DNA of 64,000 bases from Neoceratodus forsteri (lineage: Eukaryota > Chordata > Ceratodontiformes > Ceratodontidae). Position numbers and translations under genes: made by a program. Shown piece by piece: positions 33,691-45,768 of the stretch. Each line of letters opens with the position of its first letter. Position 1 is the first letter of the stretch. A model generated the notes under the pieces. That model was given only the letters and a program-made list of their open reading frames with translations. It made no database searches and was not told the origin of the DNA. The stretch spans positions 171,558,501 to 171,622,500 of the forward strand of contig CM028131.1 of the NCBI GenBank assembly GCA_016271365.2, written 5' to 3'.

Positions 33691-35510
33691 CCAAATAAAT
33701 TAATTGAATTATTGAGTTCTTCACAGTTTGGTGTTCCTTTATTGTGCATAATATATGTTTAACATGAGTTTCCTCTTATCTTGTACAATATGCTTTGAAA
33801 TTCTCAAAGGCAGAACTAGTTCAAATGATTTTACATTTCATTTCAAAATTCAGATTTCTCAAATCCTCCCAAAAACCTGGAACAACAGCCAGCACTTTTG
33901 AATACGGCAACCGAAACAAAGTAAATAGCACTAACTGTAATAGTCTTCAAATTTTTTCCTTTTTTTAATTTTTTGTTTTTGCAGTTTGAAATGTATATGT
34001 CCAGCTGTTCACTGGTACTATTAATCAGACTCTGAGTCAGAGTATATAATGTACTTGTCCTTTATAGAGTGACTCACATTCCAGTTAAGGATTGTAAGAC
34101 TTACCCCATTTTAAACATACAGTTTAGTCCAAAATACACCATGAATACAATTACCGGGGGGTTCATCTATCTGCTGTCATCTTCTGTCAGGCTGCAAGTA
34201 CTGACTAATGCTCCCAATACAGCTCCTGCCCACATTTGTGCTCGAGACGAGAATTCTGAGGAATGCATTACATTCTCTAAAAGTTATTTTCATGATAATC
34301 TATAAAGAACAATTACAGAAAACAAGCTAGCAATAGTTACTTTGCCCCCCAACCCCATGGGAGACACAACTCATCTACAGGCACAACATATATCTGGACT
34401 TCTCTCTAGGGTCCTTGAAGAGCAGTCAGTACATCACATGTTTGAGTCTTGCCCACTACAGATATACTCTGAGGCCTAAATTCTCTTTTTACCCAGGTCG
34501 ATATTAGGTTGGTTGGAGGGTGGGCCAAGGGCTATAGAGGTGCTTCCCCCACAGTCAGGGTTATTCTGCGGCTGATGCTACTCTCCCCTGCAGGGCCTGA
34601 CATACATGGGTACCTCTTTCCAGGTTTTCACACACACCCAATCCTCAGCTCCAGTTCACAAAGGTTGAACATTCTGGAGCTTCCAAGGGTGCAGCCTCTC
34701 TGTCCCCTGGGTGGGAGAAGCTGCTGGTCTCTCTGCTGTTTCTCTCTCTCTCTACTGCAAGTACTTCACTCCTCTCAGTTAAGGGCTTAAAACTGGCGAA
34801 GTGCATAGCCCTCTCCCTTTCACAGAAAGTGAGAGGGTCCTGTAGCAACCTAGCATTTGCGTGGACGTGCACGGACAGTGACTCAGCAGCTTAGTAATGC
34901 AGGGAAAAAGCAAAGCCTGAAAGATCCCATGATGCCAGCACTTCTCTAAGCACAGTTAATCATTAGGTAGCCAGAACCTAACTTTAGATTATGGCAGTAA
35001 TTTGTTTCTGCTTCTCTCTGTCCCTCCTGACCCTAGACACTGCACTCCTCTGGGCTAAGGGTTTGGAACTAGCTATGGGTATCTCATATCCCTCTCCCTT
35101 TCAAAGGTAGTTGGAGGGTTGAGCATCAACCCATAATTTGCACGGACAAGCTTCTGAAGAAGGACTTGGTTGGTCCAAAAGCTTAGGCATTCTGTTCTTT
35201 TTGTGACATCTAAGTTGGTCCAATAAAAGGTATCAAACCATTTGCTTCTGGATATGTATTTCTTGCATTTTTTTAAAGAAAATGTCTTCATTCTGTTCCC
35301 TTGCGTTCATTAGTTTTTTGACACATTTTTAAAAGACTCTGAGCTTTACTTTCAATTTGCCCTCTTCTAATAGATCTGAATTTGAGTTCACCTTAAGGAT
35401 TTCAATCTACAGGGGGCAGAATGAAGTTATTTCCTTTTAAAATGCAAGAAATATGTAAGAATTGCTCAAGGTTATTGCTTGTGTATCTTTTATATACTGT
35501 ACTTTTTTGT
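33691..35510. other. no gene; diverged internal direct repeat
   Basis: 34715-34870 and 35008-35145 are loosely repeated. Shared motifs are CTTCTCTCTGTCC-like text, CACT(G/C)CTCT, GGCTAAGGGTTT/AGTTAAGGGCTT and CCCTCTCCCTTTCA. The second ends in TTGGTCCAATAAAAGGTATCA at about 35213-35234, a tail type dispersed in many vertebrate genomes. I cannot name it. Confidence 0.4.
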
Positions 35511-35515
35511 AAAAC

Positions 35516-35610
35516 AGTGCAGTGTCAGTGGCTCAGAATGGTACACACATGTCCACAGCTAGAAGGTCATGGGTTCTAGTCCTCCATCAGGCTATAAGAC
35601 CAATATTAGA
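35516..35610 (+). mobile_element. SINE family B head fragment
   Basis: GCAGTGTCAGTGGCTCAGAA then GGTCATGGGTTCTAGTCC shares its start with the longer SINE at 61257. Only the tRNA-like head is recognisable. Confidence 0.55.
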
Positions 35611-36535
35611 GTGCAATAATCTCGCATATACATTTTCCTACATCTCATGATATAAGCAAGGAATTTTCCATTTTTTCTTGCATGAAGCATGGAATTTTTC
35701 TCACAAGAAAAAGTCCACAGTCCTTATATATGCCTTGCATATAATTCTTACATAAAAAACTTGCATGTAGCTTGCTTATGCCAGCATATATCCTTGTATA
35801 TTGTACCAGTCAAAATACTTGCAAAGTTCGTGCCTTTTTTTCAGTAAGGGTAGGTGAACTGGATGGCCAGGGCAGTTATTCTGCCTGAGTCCAAGTAACA
35901 TATATCTAGATACATGACATAGACATGTGCGACCTAGCCGAGGAAAATTTCTAATACATTCATCATGTGACTGTTAAGGGTTAAAGCTGTTTGAGTTTAA
36001 AGAATGTCACAAGAACACAGTTAGGTTACACTGGGTTTTCAATCATTACCATCCAGGACCACTGCAAAGGACCCCTGTGTTGAGCAGATTACTATCCATA
36101 AGTAATATCCATTGCCCACTGAGCTAGAGGAGGAGTACTGGTCTCTTGGATTTCAAGTCTGAGTGACAAAGAAGGCTGTCATTTCTTGTATGTATTTACG
36201 TACTGTTATTGTGTTAACTCTGGTTCTAAGTGGGGATTAGTGCGGATTTGGCATGGCCTGTATGAGTGCAGGACAGCAAGCCTCCAAATTATATCCTTCG
36301 CACAGATGGACTGGGACAGAAATGGGGGAAGGAGTGAAAGTGAGGACAGCCATGTGAAAGAGATCAGCCTCAAAATATACAGTGGAGTCCTGCACAACAA
36401 AAGAGATCTGTGAGCACCAAAACTTTGAGTAAAATCAAGGCCTTCTCCACCACACGGGAAGTGTAAAAATAGTATGGGAAACCATTTACTAGATTCGACC
36501 AGCCAGCTAGGGAGTTACAAATACCTCCATCTGGG
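35611..36535. other. no gene seen
   Basis: 35640-35800 carries repeated TTGCATG/CATATA words, probably low complexity. No ORF of interest. Confidence 0.4.
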
Positions 36536-36640
36536 GCTGCCAGTATAGCTAAGAGGGTAGAGTAATGAGCTGTGAATGAAACTGCTATATCCAGAAGGCC
36601 TGGGTTTGATTCCCACAACCTCTACCTGCACACATGAACA
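36536..36640 (+). mobile_element. tRNA-headed SINE family A, copy 3 (head)
   Basis: GGCTGCCAGTATAGCTAAGA GGGTAGAGTAATGAGCTGTG and box B GGGTTTGATTCCC match the family A head. The body is missing. It is in the opposite orientation to copies 1 and 2. Confidence 0.7.
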
Positions 36641-38519
36641 GTGAGACAGGGGTCTAGCAAAGCAGGGAGTAAGTGGGGAGCCTGGAAGGTTTCAGGACAG
36701 TTCTCTGAACACATGAAACCCCTAGTAACCCTGACTTGAGTCAGAAAGGGGAGATGAGAGAGGCTAATGCTATTTAAGAAACTGGAATAGCTTCTGAGAA
36801 GAGAAGTGGCCAGAAAATACAAAGCACAGCCCCAGCCACAAAAGAGAAGCTGCAGGACATTAGTTTGACAAATGTAAGCATGTTCACAGCCCTGCAGCAC
36901 AGCCAGTCTTTAGTCCCAGCAGGTCTGCTGAGAATGGATCAGAGGGTCATAGTGTTTTGCTTGCAAGTTTAGACTAATCCTATGCTCAGCTTTGTAACAC
37001 TGCAAACAAAATCTACAGTACTTCAGGATCTGCATGCATTGTTTATCTGAGAACTTTCGGACCAGACAGGGATCAGAATTTGAAATCTATGAGGTGAAGT
37101 GGTGACAAACAGCTGGGCTCAGTTTTGTTAAGTTTTCATCACAAGGAAACTGTGAGCCAGATACTTACTTGCTACTAGAGGTCTGCTGTCCTGGAAGCCC
37201 ACCAAGTGTGGGCACACTGAGTTCAACAGAAGAAAGTAGTTTTTAATCAGAAATGATGAGGCAACCAGGCATGTACTGTAAGTGGAACTGGGCAGGTCTT
37301 CCATAAAAGAACTTTCTAAAACCAGGTAATAACTCCAGCTGCAATAATGAGGCTGACTATGGAGCCACCACATGACAGACAGGTTCCATGGAGCCTGCCA
37401 GAGGCATCAGCCAAGAGAATCCAGAAGAGAAAAAGGGAAGAGAACAGCATTCCAGCCGTCAATCATGGTGTGGGTGCAGGTAAGACAGTACTAAGGTTGT
37501 CGTGCTGAGGGGAAGTATCCTTGAATATCAGAGAGCTGGTGAGAGTTAGAAGGTGACTTCAGAGAAGACTGGTGATGGTTCATTCAAGTGCAGCTTCCAG
37601 GGACTTCCTGCCATCAAGACAGGAAAGATCTGGTATACATATGGTGCCAGAGTGAGCTGTGGCTGTGCTCACTCTGTGCAGACATCCCTCGTTTCTTGTT
37701 TTACTTGTTTTCATTATCAGGTTTAACCTTGGTCTTAATCTCATTTTAGGTAAATACTCATTTTGAACTATTTTAAGCCAAATATTTTAAATTTTTTTTA
37801 CCATTTTTTGGACACGCTTGCACCTTTGTCCAGTCACACCCTCGCTCTGCCCAGACATGCCTGTGGCTTCTGGTTACCTGCCGCCTGCAGTCTCTGCCTC
37901 ACTTTCACCCAATGCCTGTGCTAGTGGTGCAGGCTCTGTTGTGCAGCTTCTCCTCTTTTGCCTGTGGTTGTTCCTCTCTTGCCTGGAATTGTTCAGACCA
38001 CCAGCAGGGACTAAGGTCGGGGATTCTGGGTGCTGTGGGTGGCTGGCCTTTTCCTTCCTCTTGCCTACCCACTCCTGGCCTTTACAGTGGCAGGGGTTTT
38101 TCCTGGTGCTCATTCTGTTTTGTCTTGGACAGCCTCTCATTGTGGGGGCTGGAGCTGCCCAGACCTTGACCAAATGAAGATCTGCACTGTTTGGCCCTGT
38201 ATGCCTCTGGCCTTTCCCCTCTGGCCGGGTGTTTGTGTTGCTGCTGCCCTCCTCCTCCGTGCTGTTCCTCGGGTCTGAGGTTTTTGACTCCCTGCTTCTT
38301 TTTCTGGATTGCTGCCAGGGAAGAACCACAGACTTTGTTATGGTTTCCTATGGCCCTGCTGGATGCTGGCTCTGCTCCCTGTTTTGCCACTGAAGTACAC
38401 TGACTTTTTCATACATCATTGCAGTCCATAAGCTGAATCATCTTCTGCGTCTGACTTTTGTGGCTGCCACCCTCACATCAAGTTCTGGGTGCACCCCATA
38501 TCCCAGTGACAGTAATTTC
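36641..38519. other. no gene seen
   Basis: 37818-38400 is C/T-rich with open frames on both strands (up to 151 codons). None shows domain, codon or splice support, and opposite-strand ORFs of similar length indicate chance. Confidence 0.4.
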
Positions 38520-38990
38520 TCTCTGCCATTCAGCTTGGAGCACCATCTCCCCTGCGGCTGCCTATTATTTAATTCCTGGGAGCATTGTCCTCCCCTTTGG
38601 CTGATATTCTCCTTGCCATCCAAGGAGCTTTGTCTCTCCTCCAACAGTTACAGTAGCACCTTCAGCATCCCGGGAGCACCAGCTCTCCAGCACCTAACAT
38701 CCTATCTTCTCCTAGAATCTTTGTCTCCTCAGCAGCTGACACCTCCTTCTTTCCAAGATGGGAGCAGTGTCTTCCTTGAGGCTGATATCTTGCTTAGTTC
38801 TCAGGAGCAACTTCCCTGTGCCTGACACCTTGACCTCCTTGTCACAGCACTATCTCCTCAGGCTGATATCTGGTTCATTATTCCAGAAGCATAGTTCTTC
38901 CCATTGGAAGACATTTTGACTTCTATCAAGAGAGCTTTGTCTCCCCTGTGACTGAGTTTTCTACTGCACCCACAGCTGACTCATGTTCTT
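38520..38990. repeat. degenerate tandem repeat, about 60-80 bp unit
   Basis: A phrase like GGAGCA(C)..TCTCC..GGCTGATAT(C/T)..CC recurs irregularly. GGCTGATAT occurs at about 38599, 38780 and 38859, and GAGC(A/T)TTGTC near 38570, 38626 and 38933. It looks like an old, eroded minisatellite. Confidence 0.4.
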
Positions 38991-39324
38991 CAATTAGTAT
39001 TTTATCTCCTGTACTACCAACCTGGTCCTGTTCTGGACTGGTCCCCCCAGCCCCACCATCCGGCTTCTCTGGGACATACCTACTGTTGTTATAGTCATCT
39101 TCTGCCAGAGGACCCTGGAGAACCCAGTCACCAGTATGGGGCCTGATGGGGACCAGACCTTCATCCTGCTATGGTTGGGGGTTTTCCTCCCGTGGTACTC
39201 TGCATCGGAGTAAAGGGGATGTTCATACCACGGAAGCAGCGGAGAACTGCAACAGACTAATCCCCCTGGTAGTACAGTATAAAATCTGTGAACTTTGTTC
39301 TGTGTAGGGGGTAAATGCCGACAT

Positions 39325-39430
39325 TATTTTCTGTGCTGGAATTACTGTGGGACTGATTTCTTTTGCAGGTTAGTAGATGGATATTGCTAACTATAATTTC
39401 TGTGCTGGAATTACTATGGGACTGATTACT
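39325..39430. repeat. short direct duplication
   Basis: TTTCTGTGCTGGAATTACTG TGGGACTGATT at about 39328 recurs at about 39398 with one change, 70 bp apart. Confidence 0.7.
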
Positions 39431-39589
39431 GTTATTGAAGCAGGATAGCTGATTTTTTTACCTGTGTATTTCTTGCTGTCTTTGCACGCAGGGAAGGTCC
39501 CTCCCATCCCTACCGCCATCCCACCCACCCCTGGCTTGTCCACTATTATACAGACTCACCTACTCTGCATTGACTACTTCCTGTTAGGG

Positions 39590-39762
39590 ACAGGAAGGGG
39601 TTGTAACAGCCAGACCAAACACAGTAGAAGGGGAGGCAGGGAGTAACAGAAAAAGGGAAGAGGCAGGGGCAGGCCTAGGGGATGCTAGGCTATTGGACAG
39701 ACTAGGTGGGCCTGGAGGTCCTTTTCTGCTGTCACGTTCCTATGTTCCTATGTTCCTAAGAA
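39590..39762 (+). mobile_element. CR1 3' tail
   Basis: GACAGACTAGGTGGGCCTGG AGGTCCTTTTCTGCTGTCAC followed by tandem TTCCTATG units is a CR1-type 3' end. The rest of that element is absent. Confidence 0.65.
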
Positions 39763-39904
39763 AGTAACCTCAAAGTAGAAGGGGGGAATTGGGGGTCTGG
39801 AATAAGAGAAGGTATAGTGGCTAGTACTTACAACAAAACAAGGTGATACTACAGTTATAGGTTGCAATAATGGCCAGGAATTTAGCAACAGCCGAATTAG
39901 AAGG

Positions 39905-41440
39905 GGGTTAATGCTGGGAGTGGTACAGTGCAGTGGCTGTCCCATCTGCAGGCACCTCTCTGGGCTGAGGGTGGAGGTAGCCAGTCTCCTGGCTAGGATT
40001 CAGGAGGCCTCTGCCCCCATCCAGAGACCACCATATCACCACTCACTACCTCAGAGGTTGCCCAACAAGGGGAGTGGTTGGATTACGGTGCACTCAGGCA
40101 GGATAAGGGAGGTGGGTCAAGAGGCATACCCCCAGCCAGTGCAACTAAGGAATTTCTACTCTGTGTTTGAGGAATGGGAAGGATCCACAGGGTAACCCGA
40201 GTTTGCACGCAGGGAGGATGAATGGGGCCTCCAGAATGGAGCCCCAAGGAAGGGTGATGGAAGACAACAGGGCAGGATGAATATACTCCTGTTGTGGGAC
40301 TCAGTTGCCCAGGGAGTAAAGCTAGGAGCAGCAAGAGATGGGGAGGAGAGGGAGGTAAAGTGCCTACTGGCTGCATAGCTCAGAGGAATGGAAAGCAGAT
40401 CCAGGGGATCACTAGGGCAGTAGCAAGGAGGGGGAAGCTCGATGTCATTGCCCATCTAGGGAAAAATGACCTAGCTAGGAACAAGACAGAGATAGCAAGA
40501 GTGCAGAAGGTGTTCAGGGAACTGGGGAGGGGTCTGAGGTGGGTAGCAAACTCTGAGACCTTCTCGGAGGTACTGCTTGTCCATGGCAAGGGGGAGGCTA
40601 GGGATCTCTGCACCAAGGCTTCAAAACTTGGCTGGAAAGGTGGTGCAGAGAACAAGGTTTTGGCTTCATTGGGTAATAGGGAATCACCTGGGTGGGATGC
40701 AGACCTGTATGGGGGCGATGGCCTGCATCCTTCCAGTAAGGGGACCAGTGTCTTCATTGAATGCTTTAAATGCTTCATTGGCACTCATTTAAACTAGCCA
40801 AGGGGGGGGTGGTAAAGGAGGAGGGTAAATCATACCACCCACCCCCACAGGTTAGTATAACCAGCAAGAAGGACACAAATATGTATGTAGCCAGAAATGA
40901 AGAACATGAATGTAGGTTGTGGACAGAGACTCCACTACCAAATGCAAAGGGAAAAGCAGGGGGAGGAAGGCAGCATAAAAAAGAAACAGGGATTGGAGAA
41001 AGAAGCATGAGGGTAAACACAGCATTAGAGGGGGAACAGGCAGCAAAACCTGGAAGGCCATTACTACAAATGCCCGCAGCCTGGGAACAAAATCCCATAC
41101 CTGGAGGCCTTGATAGTAGAGGCAGACCATGGACATTGCAGCAATGACAGAGACCTGGCACACCGCAAATCATGACTGGGATGCAAATGTTCTGGTTATC
41201 GTCTATTCAGGAGGGATAGGGGAGTAAAAAAGGGGGGTGTTGCCCTTTACGTCAGGGAGGGTATAAAAGCAAAAGAGGTACAGGGTAGGCAGTAAGAGAC
41301 CAAGGCACTGTGGGTCACCCTTGAGCACGGTAATGGCACAGCAATCAGCACAGCCGTGCTCTACAGACCTCCAGCACAGGGGGAAGAGATGGATAGGGAT
41401 CTAGTGGATCAGATTCAGGAGATGGCAACAAAAAAGCACT
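39905..41440 (+). mobile_element. CR1 LINE copy 3, 5' part only
   Basis: Plus-strand CR1 sequence from ORF1 (39911 on) into the endonuclease (to about 41440, ending in LYRPPAQGEEMDRDLVD). RT and the 3' end are missing, the reverse of the usual 5' truncation, so a later deletion or rearrangement removed them. The endonuclease start at about 41050 reads ITTNARSLGNKIP-like text in broken frames. Confidence 0.75.
39911..40797 (+). pseudogene. CR1 ORF1 remnant
   Basis: It has QCSGCPICRHLSGLRVEV (zinc cluster shortened: the first CxxC and the following stretch are collapsed). The esterase part in the second frame is KLDVIAHLGKNDLARN (Asn block, T to K), SETFSEVLLVHGKGEARD and DGLHPSSKG (Asp-His block intact). 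Serine block region 40290-40310 reads LLLWDSVAQG in a third frame. Two frameshifts split it. Confidence 0.75.
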
Positions 41441-41846
41441 CCACAAAAAATGTTTTAGAGATTGTCATGATGACACATCAGGAATTGGAAGACTGGTGCC
41501 AGGGGGAGCTCACAGACATGAGAAAGGCAAAACTGGTCATGAGAATTCCCAAAGGAATTGATAGATTCCAAATCTGGGGAAAATTGGGTGCTTTGGAGTG
41601 TATCAGTAAAACAACTGATTGTGAAATGACAGATCCAGCAAATATGTAAGTGTCTTAATCAAAAGTGATACTGAAACTGATGCCAGCAAATGACACACCA
41701 CTCTCACACCTGACATTGTAGAAGGGATGTGGAACTATTTGGCAGGGAAGTGATTTTTCCTCCCACTCCCCCCACAACTCCAGATCAGTCAACTGAATGG
41801 GAAAGCAAAGTGAGCACATGGTTTGCCTGCAAATTCAAAATAGTGC
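41441..41846. other. no gene seen
   Basis: Short unassigned spacer containing the pre-insertion target of the L1. Confidence 0.4.
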
Positions 41847-41861
41847 AAGACCTTCCAACTC
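41847..41861. repeat. L1 target-site duplication (left)
   Basis: AAGACCTTCCAACTC, repeated exactly at 53096-53110 at the other end of the L1. Confidence 0.95.
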
Positions 41862-42189
41862 TTTTTTTTTCCATTTAATAAACTTTATTGATTTAAATTT
41901 TTCCAACAACAGCTCACAGCAGAACAGACAATGAATAAATTGTACACACATTCATATTGTAATAAAAGAAAAAAAGGAAGTAGATACACATGTATCATGT
42001 TAAGGTACATATTTATAGATTACCTCATGTTAAATTCGAAACCGTATTATCGTTGCCTGTTCCCCACCCCTCCTCCCGTCTGCCACTGTATCAACGACCA
42101 AAGGTGTTATAACACCCTTGCCTTACCGTACTACCTGTACATATCTATGAAGAAGAAAAGCAAAAGTCTAAAGAACAGATTAAACAATA

Positions 42190-44100
42190 TTAAATCGTTA
42201 AAAGGGTGTACAGTGATTCCCATCTTGATTTGTACTTCTCCATTCTACTATTAACCCCAGCAATGATGAATTCTGCATGTAAGGCAAACATAATTTCTTT
42301 ATACCATTCCATATATGTAGGAGTGCTTGACTCCTGCCAATGTCTCAAAATGACTTTTTTAGCGCAACTTGATATTAGGGCCATGTGTGCCCTCTGTTGA
42401 CGCCCTTGTAAACCAGCGTAATCTCCTAAAACACAGATTTCTGATTTGAAATAATCGGATAATGCTAAAAGCGGGTCAAGACATGTTTGAATACTACGCC
42501 AAAATGGAATGATTTGGCACAGGCCCAAAGCATGTGAAGCAGGTCAGTGGACCCTGCTGACACCTAGGACATTGATCGGATGCTGCCCTTCCCATTTGAT
42601 GTAGTTTAAGCGGGGTATAGAATAAATCACGGTTAATGTAAAATTGCATCAATCTATATCTATCCCACTTTATATGTTTGTATAGGTGCTTCCAAATGAT
42701 GGACCAGTTCCGGGGAGAAGAAGTTGGGGATAGGATATTGTCCCACCGATAGACCCTCATGCCCTCCAGATTAGCAACTTTTGTTAAGAGAAATTTATAT
42801 GCGTAGGATATGATGTGAGAAGATTGAATGGAATTAATAAAAGGAGATATGGCAGAAGTAAAGGGACAGTTCCATTCTTCTGGACCAAAATGTTGTATCA
42901 GCTTGTGGGATATCTAGAAATATTTGAAAACATATCTAGTGGGCCAGCTAAAAAGATGACTAGCTTCATTATAAGAAAGAAGCTTTTTATCCTGAACCAA
43001 CTGGTTCACACTAACAACACCCAAATCTGGCCAAAAAAGGTGAGATTTAATTGCTTTGTCTGAGATTAAAAGATTAGGATTGGAAAACAAGGGTTGGGTG
43101 GTGTCCTTATACGCATCCACTTTGAGAAAATTAATTAATTGATGTTGTGTTTGAAGTGCGGACCCTAATGGTGTTTCTTTTAAGGATACAGGAAGTTTCT
43201 TCTTACTAATGTAAGGAAGGGCCTTGGGGTCTATATTATTTTCAAAACAGAGAGATTGTTCAATTCTTAACCAGGAAGGACAATACATAGGCCCTATACT
43301 ACCAACAGGAGGTTGCAGCCAACATCTAATCCTCGTCAAGTGAATAGCAAGATAGTATCTATAAAAATTGGGAGCTTGAAGTCCTCCATCACTTTTAAGA
43401 TGCGTAACTTTACAATAACTTCTTCTAACTTTTTTCCCCTGCCATATAAACCTGTTGAGGATACTCTGTAACTGGGAGAACCATGATAATGGAAGAGCCC
43501 CATTAAACATTTGTAAAGGATATAGAATTCTAGGTAGCACATTCATTTTTAATATGCTCATACGTCCCCATATAGAAAGAGGTAATTTTGACCAATGTCT
43601 AAGATCTTCTGATGAAGTTTTGACTAGATCATCTAAATTAAGTTTTTTCATAGTTTTGAGGGAAGAGTGCAAGTAAACCCCTAAATATTTAAATTTTGCG
43701 GAGTTCCATTGTAATCCCAGATTTGTTATTTCAGATTTCACTATGTGTTTATTAAGTGGAAAAACCTCCATTTTTCCAATGTTTAACTTGTAATTCGAAA
43801 TAGCTTCGAATTAAGAAATAATTTGGAAAACAGCAGGTATTGATTGCACAGGGTTGGAAATACGGAGGAGTATGTTGTCAGCATACACAGAAATTTTGTA
43901 TTCTTTCTCGCCTATTACTATGCCAGATACAGATTTCAAGCTGTTAATTTTCCTAATGAGGGGTTCTAAATATAAATTAAAAAGGAAAGGGGAGAGGGGG
44001 CAGCCTTGACGGGTTCCTTGAAATAACCTAAAAGACAAGGAGAGAATCCCGTTACAGTGAATTTGAGCTGATGGAGAAGTATACAATGTTTTGACCCATT
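42190..44100 (-). pseudogene. L1 ORF2, part 2 (RT palm B/C to C-terminus)
   Basis: It resumes as WVKTLYTSPSAQIHCNGILS, then GTRQGCPLSPFLFNLYLEPL (palm B). The palm C dyad reads VYADNILL, so the second Asp of YADD is Asn here, a disabling change. After a stop near 43810 comes the thumb/C-terminal domain (43771-42914: KYLGVYLHSSLKTM, WGRMSILKMNVLPRILYPLQ, FIWQGKKVRRSY). The tail is at 42760-42494 with zinc-knuckle-like CPRCQQGPLTCFTCFG, then 42528-42190. Frameshifts separate these pieces. Confidence 0.85.
44098..44100. repeat. Harbinger target duplication ATT (left)
   Basis: ATT precedes the left terminal repeat and recurs at 51840-51842. Removing one copy restores a continuous L1 reading frame. 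Three-base duplications are the PIF/Harbinger rule, although TWA is the usual sequence. Confidence 0.75.
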
Positions 44101-44360
44101 GGCCCAGATATTCAAACTGAGCCCAAAAAGTGTGCAATAGCAGGAGTAAATGCAAGTCCATTGCGCCCATGCGCAAGAGGCGCGATATTCAAAAACTGAG
44201 CCGGCCAACCTGCGCCTATAGCCGACGACTGAATATCGCACCACCTGTGCCATAGCGCAACTAGAGAGGGGAAGCTGAGCAGATCTGATGCACCACAGTG
44301 CAACAAGGGATGTTAAGCTGAGCAGTCCAGAGGCACCATAGCGCAACCAGGGACGCCCTC
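44101..44360. promoter_or_regulatory. left terminal and subterminal repeat region
   Basis: After the terminal repeat this end carries AGTGTGCAATAG, ATTGCGCCCATGCGCAAGAGG, GCGCGATATTCAAAAACTGAG, GCCTATAGCCGACGACTGAA then TATCGCACC, and two CCATAGCGCAAC words (44250, 44337). GATATTCAAA(C/A)TGAGCC appears both at the tip and 70 bp inside. These repeats are candidate binding sites for the Myb-like proteins. Confidence 0.65.
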
Positions 44361-45768
44361 CAGCAGCAGGGCAGCAATGCAACTGCACAGCCAGGGAGGT
44401 AGGGGCCCACCACCCATGCCACAGATGGGCAGAGGAACACACAGCAGAACAGACATCGTCCCCCCACACCCCATGCACTGCACAACTGGGGGAAGGCTGG
44501 AATAACCACTGGCCCATGGAGACAAGCAACCAACCCACAGCCGGGCCATAGTGCCCCATCACACCCCCTGGAAAGCTGTGACTGACACACAAGGAGGGCT
44601 GACCATCCCATGCCACACCATCCCCCCAATGCAGAGCATACCCTGCACTGTGACCCCCAGACACCCTGCCCAGGAGCAGCATCCACCACTGCAGGAAACC
44701 CCATGCATGCCACCACCCCCACTGTAACAATGCAACCCTGTGCACCACAGAACCATGCAAGGCAGCCCCACCATGAGCACTCATCAGTGGGTGGCAGCAC
44801 ACAGCGATGCAACAATGGCATACACAGTGCCACCATGCACGGCGCCCCCGAGGTACAGCTGAGAGACTGACCATGCATTGGCACATGAGGTACCCCACAA
44901 AGGACAGGGCATGCCCCGGACACCACCACCAGTGGTACAGCACCCTGCACACCCTCCCAAGGACACACCCCGACCCAGCACTGGCCACAACAGCCAGCGC
45001 AGACACCCACAGTGGTGCGTGGAAGCATGTACCACACCGGATGCCACACAGTGCATGGACAAACACCCACCCATACCCAAGGGCACAACAACACAGGGAC
45101 GCAGTAGCGGGGCAACCAAGCCCCAGCATGGGCCCATGGAAACCATGTACACATAGCCTGCATTCCTCCATGACACAGGGGTGCCAGCCACCCTGTGCAG
45201 GCACTGTGGACCTGTACACCACCATCATTTGCCCAGAGCACAAGTCACAGACAGTGGTGCACATCCCCTGCAACACACATAAGCCACAGCATGGAGGTGG
45301 GACAACAACTGCGGAGGCCACAGTGTCACCCAAAGCAGACATGCACCACACCAGTGACAGGAGGCAACCCAGCATTGTGACAGGTATAGTGGCTGCCCTG
45401 CATGGACAGCCACCACTGACATGCCAGCAGACCGTGCAGGTCACAGACATGCAAGGATGACAGCTGCACAGGCCATGGATGGGCTGACAGGGGTGCCATG
45501 GACACAGAGCATGCACCATGGACCACTGCACAAAGTCATCCAGTGCACAGGGCACAACACACACACCACAGACACTGACTGATAGCTACCTCCACACTAT
45601 AGTCACCTCCCCATGGACACACACACATACCTATGACTGCACCACCCCGACACCATGCACACCACTGCAGCTGAGCACCTATAGCCCACTGCAAATCAGA
45701 GAGCACCACAGTATTCATATCAAAATATTTGTATTCAAAAAAACATATCAAAGGAACTATTTACAAAA

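Noticed and set aside
37818..38403. Overlapping ORFs of 119-151 codons on both strands
   Set aside because: C/T-rich low-complexity composition; similar length on both strands and no domain or splice support.
43966..45564. 532-codon minus-strand ORF (and 217-codon plus-strand ORF over 44807-45460)
   Set aside because: It crosses the Harbinger/L1 boundary, is Cys/Trp/His-rich because of repeated CA/TG words, and has long opposite-strand shadows. No domain.
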